From Deltaproteobacteria bacterium (GTDB lineage Bacteria > Desulfobacterota > Binatia > UBA9968): a stretch of DNA of 54,952 bases. The stretch is taken from contig JACQUW010000038.1 in the NCBI GenBank assembly GCA_016210115.1, forward strand, positions 1-54,952, written 5' to 3'. The translations under genes and the position numbers were made by a program. The notes beneath the pieces were generated by a model that did no database searches, was not told the DNA's origin, and was given only the letters and a program-made list of their open reading frames with translations. How positions within the stretch are numbered: position 1 is the first letter of the stretch; each line of letters opens with the position of its first letter. This document shows positions 48,909-54,952 of this stretch, piece by piece.

Positions 48909-51900
48909 ATGCGACTTAGAAGCCTAGAAATGCTGGGTCTTAAGTCATTTGCGGAAAAGATGACCCTGCATTTTCCCCCGGGAATAACCGCCATTGTCGG
49001 TCCCAACGGGTGTGGAAAATCCAATATTGTTGATGCCTTACGGTGGGTTATGGGGGAGCAAAGCGCCCGCCACCTTCGGGGGCACATGATGGAGGATGTG
49101 ATCTTCAATGGATCCGAAAGTCTCCCGCCCATAGGGATGGCTGAAGTCTCGTTGATTCTCGACAATGAAGACGGCCGGGGACCCACGGAGTATAGCAGCT
49201 TCAGCGAGATTATGATTACGCGGAGGCTGTTTCGCTCCGGAGATTCGGAATACGAAATTAACAAGGTTCCGTGCCGCCTCAAGGATGTTATTGAGCTGTT
49301 TCTCGGAACCGGCGTGGGAAACAAAGCCTATTCTATTGTGGAGCAGGGGCGGGTCGATGAACTGGTCAACGCCAAGCCGGACGAGCGCCGGGCCCTTATC
49401 GAAGAGGCTGCGGGAACGAGCAAATACAAGAGCCGCAAGCAACTGGCGGAACGGAAGCTCGAGAGGACCCAGCAAAATCTGCTCAGGGTCAACGACATAG
49501 TACGGGAAATCGAACGGCAGATCCGAAGCATGGAGCTTCAGGCCAAAAAAGCGGAGCGATATAAGGGCCTGAAGCGGGACCTCAAAGAGAAAGAGATCGC
49601 CTGGGCGATCCTGCGGCGCAAGCGTCTGGAGGGGGACATCTCCCGGCTTGATGAAAAACTAAGGGACGTAGAAGATAAACTGGTCCAGCTCCTGGCCACC
49701 CTTAATTCCAAAGAGGCTGAGGGCGAGAGCATCCGCTTAACCTTGTTTGAAACAGACAAAGAGATCGCTTCGCGTCAGGAAGCCCTGTATCAGCAGAAGA
49801 TTCGGATCCAGACTGAAGATCAAAGCATCGCCTTCTATAAAAGGGAGAGGAGCGGTCTTGACGAGACGGAGAAAAAAGCGCGATCGGAGATTGGCCTCCT
49901 TCGGGAAAAGCTTCAAAGTCTTCAGGGAGAAATCGAGGAGCTGACAAAGGCCAGAGAGAGTTTTGTCCAGCTCTCTCTTTTTGAAGAAACGTATTTGAAA
50001 GACAAAGAATCGGAGCTGGAGAAAATCAGGGCTCAAATCCGCGCTGCAATATCTGATCTCGAAGCTGCCCGCCACTCGCAAATTGAAATTCTGAACCAGG
50101 CCGCGCATCTCAGGAACGACCTTGCAGCCGCGGCAAAGCGGCGCGAGGAGATCTGCAAGGAATCAGACAAAAATCGCCGCGAAGCATCTGAGGCCACGAT
50201 CTCGCTCGAATCCTGGAGAGTGAAAGAACAACAACAGCAAGCGATTTGGGAGACTTGCCAGGCGCGCGCGCGGGAAACGGCGGTAGAAGCTGCCCGGGCA
50301 GCGGAAAGCGTCAAAGAATGGAGCCTGCGCAGGGAAGAACAGGAAAGAAAGATCGAGGAACTGAAGGAAAAGCTGCAAGAGAGCCGGTCCCGGTTGCTTT
50401 CGCTCGAGGACTTGCAGAAGAACTACGAGGGATACCAGGAAGGCGTGCGCGCGATCATGCTGAAGCGCCAGAGGGAGGCGGCGTTCGACGGCGTGCACGG
50501 CCTGGTCGCCGAGGTCGTAGAAGCGCCGGAAGCTTATGAGAAGGCCTTGACCGCAGTTCTTGGAGATCGTCTCCAGTGCATCATTGTGCAAAGCCACGAT
50601 GAAGGAATCGAAGCCATAGAGTATCTCAAGCGCGAGTCGTCGGGCCGCGGAAGCTTTGTGCCGCGCCGACTCTACCGTAAAGAACAACGCCCCCTGCCTC
50701 TTGGCGAGCCGGAGGTGGTCGCTTCACTTTTGAACATGGTTTCGGTCAAGGAGGGCTACGGGGAAATCGCTGAATATCTGCTGTCGGACGTCGTTTTGGT
50801 TCGTGATTTGAAGTCGGGGCTTGCGCTCTGGAACCGCAACGGGTTCGTCAACACTCTCGTGACTCCGGAAGGAGAGGTCATCGACCCGATGGGTATAGTG
50901 ACGGGAGGAAGCGCTGAGACCCTGGAGGGCGGGCTCCTTGCTCAAAGACGACGGATGAAGGAGCTTGAGGCCGTCATATCGGAGCTCCAGGCCGAATTCC
51001 ACGGCGAGGAGCGAGAGTTTCTGTCGATCAAGAGTCGCATCAGTGAGAGCGAAGCCCGGCGAGCGGCCCTGTTGGAAGAGGATCACCGCCTGGCTCTGGA
51101 GCGGATCCGGCTCGAGCACGAAAGCCTGCAGGCAAAACAGGAGATCGAGCGGTTGGAGGAAACCCTGCGCGTGCTCGACCAGGAGCACGGCGATTTTCTC
51201 GCAACGGACAGCTCGCTGCAGGAAATCATAAGAGACCTCGAAAGCAAGATAGAGCTCAACCATCGGGAGAAAACGGAGAAGGAATCGATTCTGACGGACA
51301 AACAAGAGGCTCTCTCGCAACTGGAGAAGGAGCTTTCGCGGATCGATGCAGAAGCGACGGAGTCGCGCGTGCGCGGCGCCGCTTTGGGAGAGAGAAAGCA
51401 GCATGCGCATATCAACCTGGAGAACCGCTTGAGAGCACAACGGGAAATCCACGAGCAAATCCGCGCCCGGGAATCGGAGATACTCCAGATCGCAAAGAGA
51501 AGAGATGAGCTGGATGCCACGATCGAGCAGGCAAGCAGCTCGCTCGAGGACGGAATAAAGGCTCTGCAAGACGCCGAGCGGGGGCTGGAAAACGAACGGG
51601 CAAAATACCGGGAGATTTCTCGGCAACTGGCCGACATCCAAGAGCAGGTTAAAGAGCTCCGTCCGGCGGTGGATTCCGCACAGCAAGAGAAAAATCAGCT
51701 CCAGCTACTTCTTTCCGAGAAGCGTCTGAACCTGCAGCACCTTTTCGACACGATCCGGGAAAAACACGAAGTGGATCTTCAGGAGACGCCTGCCGAGGCA
51801 CTGGATGAGAATGCCTCTGAGGAAAGCTTCCTGGCGGAGATTGAAGAGTTGCGCGGGCGTATGGAGCGGATGGGAGAGGTCAATCTGGCGGCCATCGGTG

Positions 51901-52463
51901 AATTCGAAGAGCTGAACACCCGTTACCAGTTTCTCAGCCAGCAGAAACAGGATCTGGACCGGTCGGTTGCGGACCTCCAGCAGACGATCGCAAAGCTCAA
52001 TCGGCTCTGCAGGCTTCGCTTCCGAGAGAGCTTCGAAGAGATCAATCAAAAATTCCAGGAGATCTTCCCTCGGATGTTCAGGGGAGGAAAGGCGCGTTTG
52101 ATCCTGACGGACGAGAACGATTATCTAGAAACTGGAGTTGAGATCGTGGCACAGCCTCCGGGGAAGAAGCTCCAATCAATAACGCTGCTTTCAGGCGGAG
52201 AGAAAGCTCTCACGGCCGTGAGCCTGCTCTTTGCGATCTTTCTGACCAAACCCAGCCCGTTTTGTTTCCTGGATGAGGTCGATGCGCCCCTGGACGACGC
52301 CAATATCGATCGCTTCAACGAGATGATCAAGGAGATGAGCCAAACTTCCCAGTTCATTCTCATCACCCACAACAAACGGACCATGCAGGCCGCCGAGGTG
52401 CTCTATGGCATCACCATGGCGGAGCCGGGAGTTTCCAAAGTCGTGTCGGTCAAAATGAGCTGA
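48909..52463 (+). CDS. smc: Chromosome segregation ATPase SMC
   Basis: A 1184-residue SMC protein, full length. The N-terminal head has Walker A GPNGCGKSNIVDALRWVMGE. A long coiled coil follows (about 165-490). The hinge lies near 510-670 (EGVRAIMLKRQREAAFDGVH then AEVVEA...ALTAVLGDRLQ). A second coiled coil follows, and the C-terminal head has the signature LSGGEKALTAVSLLFAI and Walker B FCFLDEVDAPLDD. SMC dimers with ScpA/ScpB load at origins and organise and segregate the chromosome. ScpA and ScpB are not in the window. It probably has its own promoter (48816) and ends tail to tail with the SlyD-type gene. All key residues are present, so it is functional. Confidence 0.97.
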   Translation: MRLRSLEMLGLKSFAEKMTLHFPPGITAIVGPNGCGKSNIVDALRWVMGEQSARHLRGHMMEDVIFNGSESLPPIGMAEVSLILDNEDGRGPTEYSSFSEIMITRRLFRSGDSEYEINKVPCRLKDVIELFLGTGVGNKAYSIVEQGRVDELVNAKPDERRALIEEAAGTSKYKSRKQLAERKLERTQQNLLRVNDIVREIERQIRSMELQAKKAERYKGLKRDLKEKEIAWAILRRKRLEGDISRLDEKLRDVEDKLVQLLATLNSKEAEGESIRLTLFETDKEIASRQEALYQQKIRIQTEDQSIAFYKRERSGLDETEKKARSEIGLLREKLQSLQGEIEELTKARESFVQLSLFEETYLKDKESELEKIRAQIRAAISDLEAARHSQIEILNQAAHLRNDLAAAAKRREEICKESDKNRREASEATISLESWRVKEQQQQAIWETCQARARETAVEAARAAESVKEWSLRREEQERKIEELKEKLQESRSRLLSLEDLQKNYEGYQEGVRAIMLKRQREAAFDGVHGLVAEVVEAPEAYEKALTAVLGDRLQCIIVQSHDEGIEAIEYLKRESSGRGSFVPRRLYRKEQRPLPLGEPEVVASLLNMVSVKEGYGEIAEYLLSDVVLVRDLKSGLALWNRNGFVNTLVTPEGEVIDPMGIVTGGSAETLEGGLLAQRRRMKELEAVISELQAEFHGEEREFLSIKSRISESEARRAALLEEDHRLALERIRLEHESLQAKQEIERLEETLRVLDQEHGDFLATDSSLQEIIRDLESKIELNHREKTEKESILTDKQEALSQLEKELSRIDAEATESRVRGAALGERKQHAHINLENRLRAQREIHEQIRARESEILQIAKRRDELDATIEQASSSLEDGIKALQDAERGLENERAKYREISRQLADIQEQVKELRPAVDSAQQEKNQLQLLLSEKRLNLQHLFDTIREKHEVDLQETPAEALDENASEESFLAEIEELRGRMERMGEVNLAAIGEFEELNTRYQFLSQQKQDLDRSVADLQQTIAKLNRLCRLRFRESFEEINQKFQEIFPRMFRGGKARLILTDENDYLETGVEIVAQPPGKKLQSITLLSGGEKALTAVSLLFAIFLTKPSPFCFLDEVDAPLDDANIDRFNEMIKEMSQTSQFILITHNKRTMQAAEVLYGITMAEPGVSKVVSVKMS

Positions 52464-52510
52464 TCAGATCGTCTCACTCCCGCCGTCACAGTATCGCGCC
52501 GAAGAACGGA

Positions 52511-52960
52511 TCAGGAAGAAGAAGCTCTGGCGCGATTAGCGGGCTGGATACCCAGAACCTTAACATCAAAAGTCAGAGTTTGCCCGGCGAGTGGGTGATT
52601 GAGATCCAGCACCACCGTTTCAGTTCTGATCTCATGGACGCGGCAGGAGAACTCTGCGCCGCCTGGCCCGCGAACCTCAAGCGTGGTTCCAGGCATCAAA
52701 CCTTCAGTGGGAATCGCTTCTTTGGGGACTTCCGTGAAACCGTTGGGATCGAAAGGACCGTAGGCTTGTTCCGGCCGGAGAAGAATATTTCTTTCCTCGT
52801 TGATCTCCATTGTTGAGAGCTCTTCCTCCAGAGCCGGAATAAGCTCCTCCTGGCCTTGGACATAAGTCACCGGCTCCTCACCTTTGCTGGATTCAATGAC
52901 TCTGCCCTGCTCATCGAAGACCGTGTATTCGAAGGTTACGATGCAACCATTTTCTATCAT
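52511..52960 (-). CDS. slyD: SlyD-type FKBP peptidyl-prolyl isomerase
   Basis: A 149-residue FKBP-type isomerase of the SlyD kind: VTFEYTVFDEQGRVIESS opens the domain, and the IF (insert-in-flap) domain spans about 65-125 (RPEQAYGPFDPNGFTEVPKE). The isomerase fold closes with LDLNHPLAGQTLTFDVKVLGI. SlyD assists folding and in E. coli helps nickel delivery to hydrogenase. This copy lacks the His/Cys-rich metal tail, ending NRARASSS, so only the chaperone and isomerase role is likely. AAGGAGAG precedes ATG 52960. It is monocistronic. Confidence 0.93.
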   Translation of the reverse strand: MIENGCIVTFEYTVFDEQGRVIESSKGEEPVTYVQGQEELIPALEEELSTMEINEERNILLRPEQAYGPFDPNGFTEVPKEAIPTEGLMPGTTLEVRGPGGAEFSCRVHEIRTETVVLDLNHPLAGQTLTFDVKVLGIQPANRARASSS

Positions 52961-53586
52961 TTCTTCTCTCCTTGGTCTTTGTTCCGGCGATTCTAAACGC
53001 GGGACTGATCACGCCTTTACTTAGGGGTATTCTGTTCCTCCTCAATCAGCTTAAGCGCTTTTCCGCGAAGCTCGTAATCATCCGTGACGCTGGTAAAGGT
53101 CATCAGAAAACGCTTCGTGGTGAGTCCCTCGTTCGAGGGTCCAGGACGCAAATTCGATACCAGGCGATAAGTTGCTGATTTCTTTAGTGGCGTATTTATC
53201 CGAGCGATTTATCTGCCTGTTATTGCCTACATTAGCGTCGCTTCCGCGTGGGCATTTTCCAACAACGAGCTAAACGCCGAGCCGAAAGACTCCGGTGCTG
53301 AAAAAGGGCTTGGAACGGCAGGTTACAAAGCGCGCCGGATTGTCGGTACGTGGAGGATTCGAACACCTGCGGCCGGCGGAGCTTCGACGGCTTTTACAAG
53401 AGCGATCGCAATAAAACTTTTGCCGATTGTTTTTGCTTCCCTGTTCGCCGCCAAAAGAGAGCAGCGTTGATGGGGTAGAGAATATTCGCACGCTTACCAA
53501 TGTCAATGCGTGACGATGGCAATGCGGGCCGAGAAGGTGATAAAAACCGAAACTGAAGCCGAACGGAAAGAGGAGGTGAGAGGGCA
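52961..53586. other. 626-base gap, almost empty
   Basis: The only coding-like trace is on the minus strand at 53017-53103 (MTFTSVTDDYELRGKALKLI then EEEQNTPK), open further upstream without a start. It looks like the end of a lost gene. There is no visible tRNA, terminator or riboswitch. A good ribosome site (GGAGGTGAGAGGGC) ends the gap. Confidence 0.5.
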
Positions 53587-54534
53587 TTGAACCAAAAATC
53601 AGATTCAAGCTCTTCGGGAACCGGGCGCGATATCTTTCTCGAAGCGCCGCCGGAGCCAAAAAGAAGGGCGCGCTCCGCGGTGTTCCTTTTTCTCTCTTTG
53701 TTGATCCTGCTGTGGGCCTTTCAGGGCGCCAAGATCAGGCCTGGAGAGCTCATTCGGGGAATTCCAGAGATCGCGCTGACTATTGGCCGAATGCTACCGC
53801 CCGATTTTTCGAAAATTACCGACGTGAACAGCTATTTTCTTCCCGAGAATTTGCCGTTGTCCAATCTCCTGCTCCCGCTTCCGACCTCCGAAGAACAGGC
53901 CCGAATCAAACGCCGCTGGTGGGAGAACACTTTCCCGCAAACGATCATCGGGGCTACGATCGAAACCGTCCAGATGGCGCTGGCCGGAACTTTTATGGCC
54001 CTGCTGGTCGCTTTTCCGGTTGGATTTCTGGCGGCCCGCAACACCACCCCGCATCCTTCCGTTTACCACGGCACCCGGCTTGTCCTGAATCTTTTTCGCA
54101 CGATTCCCGACCTCGCCCTTGGCCTTCTCTTTGTCGCCGCCGTCGGCCTGGGAGCTTTTGCGGGAACCCTCGCGCTCTTCATTCATACGACGACGGTATT
54201 GGGCAAGCTCCTTTCTGAAGCTGTCGAGAACATTGATGAAGGTGTCGTGGAAGCGATCCGTGCCACAGGGGCTCGATACCCGCAAGTTCTTGCATTTGCA
54301 GTGCTGCCGCAGATACTTCCCGATCTGATCTCTTTCACTCTCTATCGCCTGGAGACCAATATCCGCGCGGCGTCCGTTTTGGGTTTGATAGGCGCAGGCG
54401 GAATCGGTTATTTGATGAATACCAGCTTCAGGACCTTTCAGTACCAGGAAGCTTCCGCCATCGTTCTTGTCCTGATTGTCCTGGTCATGGTAGTAGACTA
54501 TGCGAGTTACCGGCTGAGAAAACTCGTGGTGTGA
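53587..54534 (+). CDS. ABC transporter permease, PhnE-like (phosphonate/phosphate type)
   Basis: A 315-residue inner-membrane permease with one helix near residue 45 (SAVFLFLSLLILLWAF) and a cluster of five or more helices from 115 on. The EAA loop EAIRATGARYPQVLAFAVLPQILPD contacts the ATPase. Length and pattern match PhnE, which moves phosphonates, phosphite or phosphate esters. The start is TTG 53587 behind GGAGGTGAGAGGG. Neither the binding protein (PhnD) nor the ATPase (PhnC) gene is beside it; upstream sequence is empty and downstream is a molybdenum hydroxylase gene. The substrate class is therefore uncertain. It may share a transcript with the hydroxylase, separated by a hairpin. Confidence 0.88.
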   Translation: MNQKSDSSSSGTGRDIFLEAPPEPKRRARSAVFLFLSLLILLWAFQGAKIRPGELIRGIPEIALTIGRMLPPDFSKITDVNSYFLPENLPLSNLLLPLPTSEEQARIKRRWWENTFPQTIIGATIETVQMALAGTFMALLVAFPVGFLAARNTTPHPSVYHGTRLVLNLFRTIPDLALGLLFVAAVGLGAFAGTLALFIHTTTVLGKLLSEAVENIDEGVVEAIRATGARYPQVLAFAVLPQILPDLISFTLYRLETNIRAASVLGLIGAGGIGYLMNTSFRTFQYQEASAIVLVLIVLVMVVDYASYRLRKLVV

Positions 54535-54542
54535 CACTTAAG

Positions 54543-54612
54543 CAGTTTCGGGTTGCGAGCCTCGAGTTTCTGGTTCTTGGTGAGAACAGCCGAAACCAGA
54601 AACTAGAAACTG
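54543..54612. repeat. Inverted repeat between the permease and hydroxylase genes
   Basis: Outer arms CAGTTTC (54543-54549) and GAAACTG (54606-54612), and inner arms AGTTTCTGGTT (54565-54575) and AACCAGAAACT (54594-54604), nest in one large hairpin. A competing GTTCT/AGAAC stem lies inside (54573-54577/54583-54587). There is no T run. It belongs to the short-repeat hairpins seen elsewhere in the window and could attenuate transcription. Confidence 0.5.
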
Positions 54613-54628
54613 TACAAGGACGTGCGGG

Positions 54629-54952
54629 ATGAAATTGAGAGTCGTCGGTCGTCCGCTTGCCAGGATTGAGGGGCCGGAGAAGGTTTCCGGCAAAACTCGT
54701 TATACGGCAGATGTCGAACTTCCCGGGATGATCTGGGGCAAATGTTTGCGGAGTCCCTTTGCCCATGCCAGGATCTTGCGGATCGATACGAGCGAGGCCA
54801 GGAAACTGAAAGGGGTCGTTGCGGTCCTTACCGGGGAAGATTTGCCGTCTTATCGGGTTGGGCTCCGCCTTCAGGACATTCCGGTTCTGGCCCGGGGCAA
54901 GGTGCGCTTTGTCGGCGACAAAGTGGCTGCCGTCGCGGCAGAAGACCGGGAC
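54629..54952 (+). CDS. Second xanthine dehydrogenase family large subunit, cut by window end
   Basis: The first 108 residues show the same N-terminal domain as the gene at 39490: RVVGRPLARIEGPEKVSGKT then RYTADVELPGMIWGKCLRSP, PFAHARILRIDTSEA and FVGDKVAAVAAEDRD. The two proteins are clearly paralogous over the visible part. AAGGACGTGCGGG precedes ATG 54629. The gene runs out of the window, so its cofactor and catalytic parts cannot be judged. Confidence 0.9.
   Translation, partial: MKLRVVGRPLARIEGPEKVSGKTRYTADVELPGMIWGKCLRSPFAHARILRIDTSEARKLKGVVAVLTGEDLPSYRVGLRLQDIPVLARGKVRFVGDKVAAVAAEDRD

Noticed and set aside
53340-53380. tRNA-like GATTCGAAC sequence
   Set aside because: The T-arm pairs badly on either strand and no acceptor or anticodon stem can be built around it.
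1-54952. CRISPR array
   Set aside because: No run of regularly spaced near-identical 23-50 base repeats with unique spacers. The simple repeats at 18966-19090 are too short and have no spacers.
1-54952. selC or other Sec-machinery genes near the formate dehydrogenase
   Set aside because: I looked for a long-armed tRNA-Sec pattern and for SelA/SelB/SelD-like proteins and saw none in the window.

Overview
The window reads as chromosomal DNA of an uncultivated, GC-rich bacterium with a two-membrane envelope. Pointers are Tat-exported and lipoprotein-anchored enzymes, a selenocysteine formate dehydrogenase, an aldehyde:ferredoxin oxidoreductase, UbiD, xanthine-dehydrogenase-type molybdoenzymes, a TAXI-type binding protein and dispersed hairpin repeats. 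This mix is familiar from soil and subsurface metagenome genomes of the former Deltaproteobacteria, NC10/Rokubacteria, Binatota or Tectomicrobia type. I cannot place it more exactly from sequence alone.

Layout. (1) 1-2.65 kb is a scrap zone of toxin-antitoxin material: an antitoxin/ParE-type toxin pair flanked by attC-like sequence, a decayed second pair, an MntA gene with a truncated HepT partner, and the stub of an AAA ATPase gene behind two tandem palindromes. (2) 2.65-5.2 kb holds a bicupin gene and a UbiD decarboxylase. (3) 5.4-9.1 kb is one large CheB-CheR-PAS-histidine kinase protein. (4) 9.6-19.3 kb is a compact molybdenum/tungsten operon: formate dehydrogenase alpha subunit with an in-frame UGA followed by a SECIS-like hairpin, FeS subunit, NrfD-like membrane subunit, small lipoprotein, FdhE, an unknown protein, a MobA-MoaD fusion, an AOR-family enzyme and a small helical protein. 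Many neighbours overlap. (5) 19.5-33.8 kb is a haem-oxidoreductase island: a PsiE-like protein, a conserved unknown behind a structured leader, an internally duplicated membrane protein coupled to a DyP peroxidase, an epoxide-hydrolase-type enzyme, a catalase-related haem protein, a dihaem cytochrome c lipoprotein, a GMC oxidoreductase and a lipoprotein haem peroxidase with cyclooxygenase/dioxygenase-type motifs. (6) 33.9-38.4 kb has a CPBP-like membrane protein with degenerate protease motifs and several broken genes (CoA-binding protein, adenylate-forming ligase with two frameshifts, class II aldolase), with a perfect FNR-type box. (7) 38.4-48 kb is catabolic and housekeeping: TAXI binding protein, molybdenum hydroxylase large subunit, ThDP enzyme, oligoendopeptidase F, amidohydrolase and universal stress protein. 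(8) 48.1-54.95 kb: HNH endonuclease, SMC, SlyD-type isomerase, a PhnE-like permease and the start of a second molybdenum hydroxylase.

How they may work together. The formate dehydrogenase/AOR operon carries its own pterin-cofactor and assembly functions. It should oxidise formate outside the membrane and pass electrons to quinone through NrfD, while the AOR enzyme handles aldehydes. The haem island combines a COX/DOX-like peroxidase, a catalase-related protein with the Thr-His signature of coral allene oxide synthase, and an epoxide hydrolase. That is the logic of an oxylipin (fatty-acid hydroperoxide) pathway, extended by a GMC flavoenzyme, a dihaem cytochrome and a DyP peroxidase. I regard this island as the best candidate for an undescribed system here. 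The pathway reading is inference; the motifs are visible in the sequence.
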